Positions 55,611 to 64,000 of a DNA stretch of 64,000 bases are shown here, in pieces. Source of the DNA: JACCXG01 sp963717745 (GTDB taxonomy: Bacteria > Acidobacteriota > Vicinamibacteria > Vicinamibacterales > 2-12-FULL-66-21); contig CAVQXJ010000008.1 in assembly GCA_963717745.1 (NCBI GenBank), forward strand, positions 62,001-126,000. Reading direction: 5' to 3'. Below the pieces are notes generated by a model. It saw only the letters and a list, made by a program, of their open reading frames with translations, searched no databases and was not told the DNA's origin. The first letter of the stretch is position 1. Each line of letters starts with the position of its first letter. The position numbers and the translations under genes are program-made.

Positions 55611-56734
55611 ACCGCGCTGGCGGTGGGCTCCGATACCGTCCGCCCCGGTGGGACCATGCCTTCGTAGAGAGCCAGCCACCGCGATCGCACGGCGTGCCAT
55701 TGGTATTCGGCACAGCTGTCACGGCCGGCCCCAGTCAGCCGCTCGACCAGCGCCGGATCGCCGAGCAGCCGCAGCATCCGCTCGCCCGCCGCCGTGTGGT
55801 CTCCGCAATCGACCAGCAGGCCGTGCACATCGTCGGTAAGGATCGCCGGGATGCCGCCGGCGTTGGTGGAGACCACCGCGCAGCCGCTGGCGAACGCCTC
55901 GAGCACTGACGACGGCATGTTGTCGATGTCCGGCGTCTGCAGATAGATGTCGGCGTCGCGGTAGTACTGCCAGATCTGCTCGGGAGCGACCCGGCCGGTA
56001 AACCGCACGTTCTGGACCTGGAGCTCGCGCGCGAGCGCACGCAGCCGCTCGTCTTCGGAGCCGGCCCCGACCAGCGTCAGCGTGGCGTCCGGATAGCGAT
56101 CCTGAACCAGGCGGAACGCCCGGAGGGTGCAGGACACGTTGTAAAGCTCCTCGAAGTTGCGCGTCGACAGCACATTCGGGCGGAGCGGCCTGCGCGGCCG
56201 GAACTGGAAGCGATCGACGTCGACGATGTTGGGAATGACCACCGAGTCGATCCCGTGTCCGGCGAACACGCCCTGAAGGAATCGAGAGGGTACCGCATTC
56301 CGTTCGACCCACCGCAGCGTCGCGCGCGCGATCGCCGAACGCTTCAGGTGATCGGGGGCCTGCCCGCTCCGGTAGTTCATCACGACCGGCTTGCCTAGCA
56401 GCTTGGCGATCAACACCGCGGGAAGGGGAGCGAGGAGGAAGGAGAAGTAAGAGGCCGAGAATACGTGAACGACATCCGCATGCCGGAGCTCTCTGAGAAG
56501 CGACGGCCAGTAGCACAGCTGGGTCACGACGGTGCGGAGGTACTTGACCTCGACCGCGCTGCGGAGGAGACCTGGGGGAACCGGGTTGATCGGCACGAGC
56601 CACGCCTCGACGTCGTGATCGTCCTGCCAGGCGCGCAGCAGCCGGTCGGCCTGCACGGCCTGGCCGCCGAGGATACCGGTGGAAGGGGCGACCAGCGCGA
56701 CGCGCAGCGGCCGGGTTCGATGAGACGTCTTCAT
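55607..56734 (-). CDS. Family 4 glycosyltransferase, first gene of the EPS operon
   Basis: This 375-residue GT-B enzyme starts at ATG 56734 (MKTSHRTRPLRVALVAPSTG); a GTG 18 bp upstream is also in frame. The N-domain has APSTGILGGQAVQADRLLRAW and DVVHVFSASYFSFLLAPLPAVLIAKLLGKPVVMNYRSG. The C-domain has TLVGAGSEDERLRALA, VRFTGRVAPEQIWQYYRDADIYLQTPDIDNMPSSVLEAFASGCAVVSTNAGGIP. A sigma-54-type promoter is positioned at 56771-56786, with the start point about 25 bp before the ATG. All minus-strand genes down to 43442 follow with short gaps. Confidence 0.88.
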   Translation of the reverse strand: MKTSHRTRPLRVALVAPSTGILGGQAVQADRLLRAWQDDHDVEAWLVPINPVPPGLLRSAVEVKYLRTVVTQLCYWPSLLRELRHADVVHVFSASYFSFLLAPLPAVLIAKLLGKPVVMNYRSGQAPDHLKRSAIARATLRWVERNAVPSRFLQGVFAGHGIDSVVIPNIVDVDRFQFRPRRPLRPNVLSTRNFEELYNVSCTLRAFRLVQDRYPDATLTLVGAGSEDERLRALARELQVQNVRFTGRVAPEQIWQYYRDADIYLQTPDIDNMPSSVLEAFASGCAVVSTNAGGIPAILTDDVHGLLVDCGDHTAAGERMLRLLGDPALVERLTGAGRDSCAEYQWHAVRSRWLALYEGMVPPGRTVSEPTASAV

Positions 56735-56770
56735 GAGGTGGTGATCCGGCACTGTATAGATTTATAGCTC

Positions 56771-56786
56771 TGCAAGGCGCGGGCCT
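56771..56786 (-). promoter_or_regulatory. Sigma-54-type promoter of the EPS operon
   Basis: On the minus strand AGGCCCGCGCCTTGCA: GG of the -24 element and GC of the -12 element (TTGCA, perfect) are separated by exactly 10 bp, the required spacing; the -24 box (AGGCCC) deviates from TGGCAC. No other -10/-35 pair fits as well. RpoN control with a Fis-family activator is known for some exopolysaccharide/exosortase operons. Confidence 0.5.
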
Positions 56787-57218
56787 GAGCGGGGTCCCGT
56801 GTTCAAGAAACATACACGCGGCCACTCGCACGACTAGCTCAACTGCTAAATTCGTTGGCGCTGTCACTATCCGTACTCATCCGTATCATGAGACGTACAA
56901 GAACAGGCCTAGTTTCAATGGCCTATGTAAAAGGTACAAACGGCTCAGTTGTCCACTCGATCCAAAGCCGAGTCTGAATTTCCTTCGCCAGGCATTTCGC
57001 GCAATGAAAACGGTCCCGACCTTACATGGACAGCTCCTTGCCTTATAAGGGCCTCGTAAGCGGCTGTGTGTGGCAGCCAATTCCCAACAACTCAGCACCA
57101 AACCCCGGCCGAACGCGGCGTATCAGATGAGCTGATCGCCTGTCGCGCGCGCCTTCTGCGACGGCGAGCTCGAGTGTAGAGAACTGTGCTGAATCACCAA
57201 ATGGTACCTGGAGGTCCG
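56787..57218. other. 432-bp intergenic region without a gene
   Basis: This divergent region between the EPS operon and the nuclease gene is visibly richer in A and T than its surroundings. Short ORFs (for example 56886-57101 on the minus strand) have no ribosome site or recognisable motif. It probably holds the activator sites for the sigma-54 promoter and a promoter for the nuclease. I see no RNA gene or strong hairpin. Confidence 0.4.
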
Positions 57219-58604
57219 ATGCGCTTCTTCGAACGACTCACCAACCTGGCGAATACGCGTGCGGCGGCTGCTCTGGCGGCGGTGCTCGTGTCGGCGGCTC
57301 CCGTGGCCGCGCAAACGACCATCAACGTCGTGCCCGAGACCGCGACGGTACGCGCCGGGAAGTGGGTCGTTACGTCGGACAACTCCGCCTCGGGCGGCGG
57401 CAAGACGATGCGTCATCCGGACGGCGGCGCCGCGAAGCTGACCGCCGCCCTCGCCAGCCCCGCGAACTATTTCGAAGTGACGTTCACCGCCACGGCCGGC
57501 GTGCCCTACAAGCTCGAAATGCTCGGCAAGGCCGACAGCAACTCCTGGGCAAATGACTCGGTCTTCGTGCAGTTCTCGGGTAGCGTGACCGGCTCGGGCG
57601 GCGCCACCTGGCGCATCGGCACCACCTCGGCAACCGAGGTCAACCTGGAGGATTGCAGCGGCTGCGGAATCTCCGGCTGGAAGTGGCAGGACAACGCCTG
57701 GGGCCAGGGTGTGCCCTTCACTCCGGTGTATTTCGCGGCGACCGGCACCCAGAAGCTCCGCGTCCAGACCCGCGAAGACGGCATGTCGATCGACCAGATC
57801 CGTCTCACGCCGCAGACCGCGGCAGCCCCGCCCCCTCCCGAACAGCCATCCACTTCGGGCACGACGATCAAAGTGCTCGACTGGAACACCCACCACGGCA
57901 TCGGCACGGACGGCGTGTTCAGTCTCGATCGCTTCATTCCCCACATCGTCACAAGCGGCGCGAACGTCGTTTCCCTGAACGAAGTCGAGAAAAACGTGAG
58001 CTACTACGGCGGCGTCGATGCCCCGGCGAAGTACGCCGCGCTGCTGAAGACCGCGACAGGCAAGACCTGGTACTACAAATTCGCGCAGCGCGACGGCAAC
58101 ACGAACGGCCAGGGCAACCTGATTCTGACCACGTTCGCGATCGAAGACTCCGACGCATATCAGTTGAGCTATTCGCGCTCGGTGGCGCGCGTGCAGATTC
58201 TGGTCGGTGGCATTCGCGTCAACGTGTTCTCGACCCATCTCGACGCCGACTCCGCCGCCCGTCGCACCACGCAGATGAACCAGCTCAAGAGCTGGGCGTC
58301 GAGCTTCGCGGAGCAGCGCATTCTGGCCGGCGACTTCAACGCCTGGCCGGGCGCCGCGGAGATCTCGACCATCACCAGTGCCTACATCGACACCTGGGCG
58401 GCGGCGAAGACCGCGGGCACCTCGGTGGCGTACTCGGGCAACGAGGCCGGGAACACCCGCAACAGCCGGATCGACTACGTGTTCCTGTCGAAGGGTGGGA
58501 GCCGCACGACGATCAAGGCCTCGCAGGTGTTCGACGTGCGCAACTCCAGCGGCGTGGCCCCGTCGGACCATCGTCCGGTGATGACGACGCTGCTCGTGAA
58601 GTAG
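57219..58604 (+). CDS. Secreted endonuclease/exonuclease/phosphatase family protein
   Basis: This 461-residue exported protein starts at ATG 57219, with GGAGG at 57210. A signal peptide is followed by RAAAALAAVLVSAAPVAAQ. Residues about 35-205 form a beta-sandwich (CBM-like) binding domain with a paired-Cys loop (LEDCSGCGISGW). A Pro-rich linker (AAPPPPEQPS) precedes the catalytic EEP domain: KVLDWNTHHGIG (N), NVVSLNEVEK (E), VNVFSTHLDAD, ILAGDFNAWPG (DFN), SRIDYVFLS and SDHRPVM (DH). Members are nucleases or phospholipases. Being secreted, it could scavenge phosphate from extracellular DNA or lipids. A terminal inverted-arm element (58605) directly follows the stop. Confidence 0.88.
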   Translation: MRFFERLTNLANTRAAAALAAVLVSAAPVAAQTTINVVPETATVRAGKWVVTSDNSASGGGKTMRHPDGGAAKLTAALASPANYFEVTFTATAGVPYKLEMLGKADSNSWANDSVFVQFSGSVTGSGGATWRIGTTSATEVNLEDCSGCGISGWKWQDNAWGQGVPFTPVYFAATGTQKLRVQTREDGMSIDQIRLTPQTAAAPPPPEQPSTSGTTIKVLDWNTHHGIGTDGVFSLDRFIPHIVTSGANVVSLNEVEKNVSYYGGVDAPAKYAALLKTATGKTWYYKFAQRDGNTNGQGNLILTTFAIEDSDAYQLSYSRSVARVQILVGGIRVNVFSTHLDADSAARRTTQMNQLKSWASSFAEQRILAGDFNAWPGAAEISTITSAYIDTWAAAKTAGTSVAYSGNEAGNTRNSRIDYVFLSKGGSRTTIKASQVFDVRNSSGVAPSDHRPVMTTLLVK

Positions 58605-58700
58605 TCAGTCTCCAATTTCCAGTTTCCAGTTCCGATCACTTCCATGTGAACTGGGTAGTGACTGGCAACTGGTGACCGGTAACTGGTCACTGGCAACTAG
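58605..58700. repeat. Inverted-arm element with CCAGTT-type units between convergent genes
   Basis: The left arm (58605-58633) has TCCAATT, TCCAGTT, TCCAGTT, CC; the right arm (58649-58700) has AACTGGG, TAGTGACTGG, CAACTGG, TGACCGGT, AACTGGT, CACTGG, CAACTAG. The spacer is about 15 bp. It begins directly at the nuclease stop and its right arm contains the TAG stop (58697-58699) of the convergent GT2 gene. Same position and architecture as element F, different unit. Confidence 0.75.
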
Positions 58701-59782
58701 AGGACAGCCGGCGACTCCGAAGACGAGCGCCGGCTGTTCGCCTGTACGGCTCCCTCCCGCCCGAGTGTCGTGGGGCGCCAGATCTCGCGGCAGTATCCAG
58801 CGTAGTAGGCGAGCGACAGCCAGTGCTGCGCGCGCTTCGCCGGGTCCCGCCTCACCCAGCCGCGCAGCCATCCCTTCATATTCCGGACGACGTTGCCGTA
58901 GACGAAGCGCGGGATGCCGAGCACACGCGGGACGTGGCGGACGTCGATGTTCAGCTCGGTGCGGCCGTGCAACTGGTGGACGCGCGCGTGCGAGACGCCC
59001 TTCCAATACCACCAGCGGCGGAAGTAGCTGCGGGTGAGACGCGCCGCCGGCACCACATGGTCGAGCCCCATGGCCGGCACGTAGAGCCCGCGAGCTCCAG
59101 CTGCACGCGAGCGGTAGAAGAACTCGGCCTGCTCCTGACCGAGCAGCGCCTTCCCGTTGCGTCCGAGGTCGGGCCGGAAACCGCCGATCCGTTCGATCAA
59201 CGAGCGGCGGACCGCCATGTTGACGCCGAGCGGCGTCTTCAGCTGATCCTCGAACACGAACGCGTCACGGCCATGGTCCTTGACCGCGATCGTGCCGCCG
59301 AGATTTCCGTCGGGATTCAGCCACGCGGGAGGAGGAGCGCCCCAGATCGGCCGCACCGGTCCGCCGGTGTAGTCGATGTCCTTCCGTTCGAGCAACGGTC
59401 GAACCGCCGATCCCAGCCAGCCGCTCCCCACCTGGACGTCGTCGTCGGTGAACACGATGATCGCGGCATGCGCCGCCGCCATGCCTGCATTCAGTGCGTT
59501 CGACTTGCCCTGCCGTCCCTCGAACAGGTAGCGGAGCGGCACCGGATACCGATCCCGGCGCACCGCGACGATGTCACGGGTCTGGTCGGTCGAGTTGTTG
59601 TCGACCACGAGGACGTCCCAGGAGAACCCGGGATCGGGCGGTGTCCGTCCGATGCTGTCGAGCGTATCCGCGAGGAATGACGCCCGGTTGTAGGTGCAGA
59701 TGAGGATCGTCGCATCGACCAGCGGCTCGTCGCCGGGCTCGATGCGGGGGCCATCGCCCGGCGACGGCTGGTGCGTGGTCAT
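58697..59782 (-). CDS. Family 2 glycosyltransferase
   Basis: This 361-residue enzyme starts at ATG 59782, overlapping the upstream GT2 stop (ATGA). GT2 motifs: ATILICTYNRASFLADTL (about 24), VLVVDNNSTDQTRDI (about 55), the DxD in IIVFTDDDVQVGSGWLG (about 110) and ALLGQEQAEFFYRSRAAGARGLYVPAMGLDHVV (about 220-250). The C-terminus has a YRRWWYWKG-like aromatic stretch (SYFRRWWYWKGVSHAR). It is a close paralogue of the 59779 gene, sharing DHV/RHI and FRRWWYWKG/FRRWFYWRG blocks. The stop is provided by the arm of the repeat at 58605. Confidence 0.9.
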   Translation of the reverse strand: MTTHQPSPGDGPRIEPGDEPLVDATILICTYNRASFLADTLDSIGRTPPDPGFSWDVLVVDNNSTDQTRDIVAVRRDRYPVPLRYLFEGRQGKSNALNAGMAAAHAAIIVFTDDDVQVGSGWLGSAVRPLLERKDIDYTGGPVRPIWGAPPPAWLNPDGNLGGTIAVKDHGRDAFVFEDQLKTPLGVNMAVRRSLIERIGGFRPDLGRNGKALLGQEQAEFFYRSRAAGARGLYVPAMGLDHVVPAARLTRSYFRRWWYWKGVSHARVHQLHGRTELNIDVRHVPRVLGIPRFVYGNVVRNMKGWLRGWVRRDPAKRAQHWLSLAYYAGYCREIWRPTTLGREGAVQANSRRSSSESPAVL

Positions 59783-60789
59783 GCGCGTGGCGCGATCGGC
59801 ACCGGCGTCCGGCGCGCGCGCGTATCCCGGAACCGCTGCCGTACGATCCCTGCGAAGAAGCAGAGCCAGAGCAGGTGCTCGAACGCGCGGGTGCGCCGGC
59901 CGCGCAGGGAGTCGGCGATCCAGTGGGCTGCCGCGGTAAAGGCCTTGCGATAGAGATACCGCGGCACGCCGAGGATGTGCGGCACGGTCGAGAAGTCCAG
60001 CGAGGTCTGCTCCGGCGCCTCCATGTCGAGGCCGGACCGCTCGTACAGCCGCGCCCGGCTGATGCCCCGCCAGTAGAACCAGCGCCGGAAATACCGCTTG
60101 TTCAGCCGTTCGGCGGGAATGATGTGCCGCAGGCTGAGCTCCGGGACGTAGCATCCGCGGACGCCGGCCTTTCGCGCCCGGATACACCACTCGCGGACTT
60201 CCTGGCCGAGCAGCGTGCCGGCGCGGCGGCCGGTGTTCGGGTCGAAGCCGCCGGCGCGATCGAACGCGCGCCGCGTGAACGCCATGTTGACGCCGAGCGG
60301 CACCCGGGTCCCGAACTCAATCGGCTCGGGCCCGTAGTCGAGCAGTGCGATCACCGCCCACTGTTTGCCGCCGTGATCGGGAAGCCAGGCCGGGCGCGGT
60401 CCGCCCCAGATCGGCAGCACCCGTCCTCCGACGTAGTCGCAGTCGAGACGCGTCAGGCCTTCCGCCGCCCGATTCAGCCAGTCGGACGGCACGCGGACGT
60501 CGTCGTCGGTGGTGGCGATGATGGCGCCGGCGGCCGCACGGATGCCGCAATTCAGCGCCGGGCTGCGGCCTTGTTCGCGCTCGAACAGGTAGCGGAGCGG
60601 CGCGGGGAACGACGGCGCGGCTTCCAATACGACCGCGCGGGTGTCGTCAGGCGAGTTGTTGTCGACGACGATGACTTCCCAGGGGCCGTCGGGCTGCAGG
60701 CCGGCCAGGCTCTTCAGGGTTTCGCGCAGATCCGTGGCGCGGTTGTAGGTGGCGATGACGACCGAGTACTTCAGCGTCGGCTCCGACAT
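59779..60789 (-). CDS. Family 2 glycosyltransferase (paralogue)
   Basis: This 336-residue GT2 enzyme is paralogous to the downstream gene. YSVVIATYNRATDLRETL near residue 8, EVIVVDNNSPDDTRAV near 39 and DxD in AIIATTDDDVRVPSDWL near 90. It ends with a conserved block FRRWFYWRGISRARLYERSG and a basic C-terminus. The start is ATG 60789 (MSEPTLKYSVVI). It is 25 bp after the TagF-like gene at 60815. A tandem duplication gave the two GT2 genes. Confidence 0.9.
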   Translation of the reverse strand: MSEPTLKYSVVIATYNRATDLRETLKSLAGLQPDGPWEVIVVDNNSPDDTRAVVLEAAPSFPAPLRYLFEREQGRSPALNCGIRAAAGAIIATTDDDVRVPSDWLNRAAEGLTRLDCDYVGGRVLPIWGGPRPAWLPDHGGKQWAVIALLDYGPEPIEFGTRVPLGVNMAFTRRAFDRAGGFDPNTGRRAGTLLGQEVREWCIRARKAGVRGCYVPELSLRHIIPAERLNKRYFRRWFYWRGISRARLYERSGLDMEAPEQTSLDFSTVPHILGVPRYLYRKAFTAAAHWIADSLRGRRTRAFEHLLWLCFFAGIVRQRFRDTRARRTPVPIAPRA

Positions 60790-60814
60790 GACAGTCCTAT
60801 AGAGCTTGGCGGCC

Positions 60815-62011
60815 TCAAGCGGCGCGGGCCGGCTTCACGTCCATGGCGACGGCCACCGAGGGAATGAACGGCAGCGCGATCAGGTCGTAGACGAGGCGGA
60901 GCGCCCGGTCGGTGGCGGTGCCGGGATGGAAGAACACTTCGTTCGCCGCACGGCGGCGTTCGGCGGCTTGCCGCTGCGGCGCCGCCAGCGCCTCGCGCAC
61001 CGCCTCGCCGAGCCGTGCCGCGTCGCTGACCACGGTTGCGGCCGAACGGAGCAGCGCGACTTTCTGGGGGTTGATTCGCGATGCGGCGATCAGCTCCGGG
61101 ACGTCGAACACGATCAGCGGGCGATCGGCGGCGCAGAACTCGAAGCCGATCGAGCTGTGGTCGGTGACCATCACGTCGCTGGCGAGCACATACGGCGTGG
61201 AATCGCCGCCGGACGCCAGCAGGAAATTCGGGCCGCTGAACGCGCCGAGCCGCTGCCGCCAGTTGATCCCGCCGCTGAAGCGGGGATCGGGGTCGAGCGA
61301 ACGGTCGTGCAGCTTGGCGATGACGTTACAGCCGGATCCGAGGAGCGACTCGATGATCGCTTCGCCCGCGACGTTCAGCGCGGATTCGGGTGAGAACGTC
61401 GGCGCGAAGATCGCGGTCGGCCGCATCTCGTCGAGGCCGAGCGATGCTGCCAGCGCCCTGCTGTCGCACGGCCGGCAGGTGAGCACGTCCGCCTTCGGGT
61501 ACCCCACGAGCACCGCGCGGTCCTCCGGGACGATCCCCGCCGTCACGTACCCGTTGCGGCGCCCCTCGTTCGGAAAGGCGACCCGATCGTAGCGTTCGAA
61601 TCCGAGTGGAAGTCCGACCGGGCAGTCGAGGTCGAACTTTCCGGCGACGCCGTGAAAGAAATTGAGCTGCTTGTCGACGCGGCGCAGCGACACCGCTTCC
61701 CAGGGGTCGGCGTTCATGTAGAGATCGAAGCGGCGCCATCGCGCCGTTTCGCGGCGGATGACCCGTTTGCTGATGCCCAGTGCTTTGAACGCCAACGCGA
61801 GATCGGAACGTTGGGGGCCAGTGAACTGGACGCGCAGGCGCCGGTCCGCCAGCAGCCGCTCGAACACCGGCCGGAGTACGGCGAGGTTCATCGGGGTTCT
61901 GGCCTCGATGAGGATCGATCGCCGCCCGCCCAGCCGCCCTACCACATGATCGAGCCGGCGCAAGGCGCGGCTGATCCGCCGCGCGCGGCCACCGGCAGGG
62001 ACTTGAGTCAC
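60815..62011 (-). CDS. CDP-glycerol glycerophosphotransferase-like protein (TagF/TagB family)
   Basis: This 398-residue protein starts at GTG 62011, overlapping the upstream GT2 stop (GTGA). Family blocks: LNFFHGVAGKFDLD (about 115, the H of the active site), VAFPNEGRRNGYV, AIFAPTFSPESALN, GCNVIAKLHDRSLDPDP (about 230) and the second active His in VMVTDHSSIGFEFCAADRPLIVFD (about 280). In teichoic acid synthesis these enzymes transfer glycerol- or ribitol-phosphate from CDP donors; in gram-negatives they add polyol-phosphate or sugar-phosphate groups to surface glycans. A second copy lies at 62935. Confidence 0.85.
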   Translation of the reverse strand: MTQVPAGGRARRISRALRRLDHVVGRLGGRRSILIEARTPMNLAVLRPVFERLLADRRLRVQFTGPQRSDLALAFKALGISKRVIRRETARWRRFDLYMNADPWEAVSLRRVDKQLNFFHGVAGKFDLDCPVGLPLGFERYDRVAFPNEGRRNGYVTAGIVPEDRAVLVGYPKADVLTCRPCDSRALAASLGLDEMRPTAIFAPTFSPESALNVAGEAIIESLLGSGCNVIAKLHDRSLDPDPRFSGGINWRQRLGAFSGPNFLLASGGDSTPYVLASDVMVTDHSSIGFEFCAADRPLIVFDVPELIAASRINPQKVALLRSAATVVSDAARLGEAVREALAAPQRQAAERRRAANEVFFHPGTATDRALRLVYDLIALPFIPSVAVAMDVKPARAA

Positions 62012-62953
62012 GACGTCCTCTGATAGGCGCGGCGAATTTGATAGGCGCGAGACAGCAGCCGCGGAGTGCGTCGCGCCATGAAGCTGGCGACCCCGACCAC
62101 CGCGCCGCCGCCGCTCGCGTACAGCGCTTCGAGGTGGTCGGCGGCGGCTTCCTGCTCGCCGGTGCTCAGTGCGAATCGCGCCTGGGCGGCCAGCAGCTCA
62201 CGTTGGAACCGGACCCGCTGCCGTTCGAGGATCGCCAACTCCACCGGGCGATCGATCAGCAGCGGCCGGATGTTTCCGTAGACACGCAGGATCCCGGCGA
62301 TCATGCGGACTTCCAGCGCCGACACGCTGTCGTCGCGGCGGCGATAGTGCCCGAGCGGCGTGTCGTTCCGCCAGAACGTGAAGCCGGCCACACCGGCGCG
62401 AAGCCAGTAATCGTAGTCCTCGTTGCTGCGCAGCGTCGCCGTCGAAGGCGCCGATCGTTTCATACACGCGGCGGCGGAACACCGACATGATGAAGATCGC
62501 CATCTCGTCGGCCAGGATGGTCTGGAGGGTCGGCTGCGGCCGGACGTCCGGCGACGGCCGGACGGTGCGGCCATGGAGCCGTCCACCCAGAAACCAGCCG
62601 TTGCCGGTGACGATGTCGACCTCCGGCTTGGCGGCGAAGATGGCGAGCTGCGCCTCGAGGAAGCCGGGCTGCCACAGGTCGTCACTGTCGAGGATCGCGA
62701 TGAACTGCCCGGTGGAGTGCTCGAGCGCGGTGTTGCGCGCGGCCGAAATCCCGCCGTTCTCGCGGTGATAGATGTGGATCCGCGAGTCGGAGTCGGCCCA
62801 GGCCTGCGCCGCCTCCACCGTGTCGTCGGTCGAGCCGTCGTTCACGATGATCAGCTCCCAGTCCTGGAACGTCTGCGCCAGGACGGAGGCGATCGCCGCC
62901 CCGATATAGGGCGCGACGTTGAAGGCGGGCATCACTACGCTGACTGTCGCCAT
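62008..62953 (-). CDS. Family 2 glycosyltransferase, frameshifted
   Basis: 62953-62440: VSVVMPAFNVAPYIGAAIASVL, ELIIVNDGSTDDTVE, DxD in FIAILDSDDLWQPGFLE, up to VYETIGAFDGDA. After one base shift near 62435 the second frame continues TLRSNEDYDYWLRAGVAGFTFWRNDTPLGHYRRRDDS to the stop at 62008. The joined protein is about 315 residues, as usual for GT2. Both pieces are clearly family-conserved, so the locus is one gene. Its start overlaps the stop of the 62935 gene by 19 bp. Confidence 0.82.
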
Positions 62954-64000
62954 CGCTCCTCGTCGGGCTCTGACAACGCGGCGGCAACGGCCGGCGCGGG
63001 CTCGAGCTCCATCAGCTGATAGAGCTCATGCACGGACCGCGCCGTGGCGCCTCCAGGCTTATGGAAGAGGTCGGCGGCTACACGCCTCCGCTCGCCCGAC
63101 TGTTCGGCGGGATCGGCCAGGCCCCGTTCCACGGCGTCAAGCGTCTGGGCCAGGTCCTCGACCGAACGCGAGACGGACGCCAGCAGCGAGACGTAGTCGG
63201 GGTGGACGTTGGCGAGCTCGATCAGCTGCGGCCGGTGAATTCTCACCAGCGGCTTGTCTCGGAGCAGGAATTCGAACCCAGCCGAGCTGTGGTCGGTGAT
63301 CATCAGGTCGGCCGCCACGAGGTAGGGGGAGATGTCGTGGCCGGGAGCGAGCGCGCCCTGACCGGAGGCCAGCAGCGGTTGCAGTCTCGCCGCCCAGTCG
63401 ACGCCCCCCGAATACCGCTCCCGCAGGTCGCGCGACCGGTCGTGCAGCTTCATGATCACGTTGACCGGCATCCGCCCGAGCGCTTCCAGCAGCTCGACGC
63501 CGAGCGCGTTCAGCGACGACGCCGGCGACCAGGTCGGCGCGTAGAGGACGGTGGGCCGCAGCGGATCGAGCCCCAGCGCCCGCAGCACGTGCTCGCGCTG
63601 GAAGGTGCCGTCGACCAGGCAGTCCACCTTGGGCATGCCGACCAGGCGAATCGCCGGACTGTCGGCATCGATGGCGCCGCGGGCGATGAAGTTGCGCAGC
63701 CGGCGCTCGTTGACGAAAAACAGCCGGTGCCACTCCCGCATCGAGCGGTCCGGCGCATCGAACCCGTACTTGCCACCGACGCCATGAAAGATCTGAACCC
63801 GCGCGGTCTCGCGCAGCAGCGGCGCCCACATGAAGTCGGAGGCGATATACGCGTCGAACCGGGTGACCGCGGCGCGCCGCGGGTGCACCAGGCGGATGCC
63901 GCGCGCCTCGTGATAGATCTCCGCGAGCCGGGTGGGCTCTTCAGTGGCGGTGAACTGGAACTCGATGCGCGGATCGGCCTGCATCGCCCGGTAGGTCGGC
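62935..64000 (-). CDS. CDP-glycerol glycerophosphotransferase-like protein, copy 2, 5' end outside window
   Basis: The reading frame runs off the right edge (… PTYRAMQADPRIEFQF), so ATG 63984 is probably not the start. Motifs match the 60815 gene: VQIFHGVGGKYGFDAP, RLFFVNERRLRNFI, TVLYAPTWSPASSLN, NVIMKLHDRSRDLRERYSG and DLMITDHSSAGFEFLLRDKPLVRI. The protein is the first member seen of a five-gene minus-strand block (TagF-like, GT2, TagF-like, GT2, GT2). Its role would be to decorate or link a glycan with polyol-phosphate. Confidence 0.85.
   Translation of the reverse strand, partial: PTYRAMQADPRIEFQFTATEEPTRLAEIYHEARGIRLVHPRRAAVTRFDAYIASDFMWAPLLRETARVQIFHGVGGKYGFDAPDRSMREWHRLFFVNERRLRNFIARGAIDADSPAIRLVGMPKVDCLVDGTFQREHVLRALGLDPLRPTVLYAPTWSPASSLNALGVELLEALGRMPVNVIMKLHDRSRDLRERYSGGVDWAARLQPLLASGQGALAPGHDISPYLVAADLMITDHSSAGFEFLLRDKPLVRIHRPQLIELANVHPDYVSLLASVSRSVEDLAQTLDAVERGLADPAEQSGERRRVAADLFHKPGGATARSVHELYQLMELEPAPAVAAALSEPDEERWRQSA

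Noticed and set aside
56886..57101. 71-residue minus-strand ORF in the intergenic region
   Set aside because: It has no ribosome site, no motif and a composition unlike neighbouring genes.

Overview
This is a GC-rich bacterial chromosome window with no mobile-element genes, tRNA or rRNA that I can see. The gene content fits an acidobacterium, and a member of the Vicinamibacteria is my best guess: two large Oar-like TonB receptors with carboxypeptidase-regulatory N-domains, an imuA/imuB/dnaE2 mutagenesis cassette, a bacterial SET-domain protein and a very large exopolysaccharide locus. The assignment rests on gene style only.

Layout. (1) 1-2626: start of a Ppx/GppA gene on the minus strand, divergent from a CHAD-SixA fusion and a second CHAD protein, suggesting a polyphosphate module. 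(2) 2657-8224: a secreted HExxH protein, glgC, a small ORF and a PhoB-like regulator that share a region with direct-repeat operators, then two glycosyltransferases. (3) 8469-21539: a phosphate-acquisition block. It holds a porin, two tandem pstS, pstC and pstA (no pstB in the window), a TonB receptor, a DUF47/PhoU-like protein with a Pit transporter, and phoR-phoB. Similar 7-4-7 direct repeats lie in front of several of these genes and point to one Pho regulon. (4) 21929-28479: a small lipoprotein, a second TonB receptor, a NiCoT-like transporter, a DsbD-alpha-like protein and an MFS exporter. (5) 28499-34587: imuA, imuB-like and dnaE2 behind a good promoter with a 13-bp palindrome. (6) 34710-43273: assorted single genes and short operons (DUF4956, PLD-like, metallophosphatase, YajQ, radical SAM, CmoB-like methyltransferase, Tat-exported YcbK-like protein, SET protein, YqiA-like esterase). 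(7) 43442-64000: an exopolysaccharide locus with an AlgD-like GDP-mannose dehydrogenase, three asparagine-synthase-type amidotransferases, a heparinase-like lyase, many glycosyltransferases and two TagF-like glycerophosphotransferases. A sigma-54-type promoter stands in front of the long minus-strand operon.

The most unusual feature is a set of inverted-arm elements. Each has two arms built of short (mostly 7-bp) tandem units in opposite orientation around a spacer. Several abut or supply stop codons between genes, and two sit in frame inside dnaE2, where one also adds a Cys4 zinc-ribbon-like segment. Different elements use different unit sequences (CCGYRGT, AAGGGAG, TTCCAGT) but the same architecture.

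Eight otherwise conserved genes carry a single frameshift. Two of these fall at the same inter-domain point of two asnB paralogues. Some or all may be assembly errors, so these genes are annotated as one locus each with the break marked.
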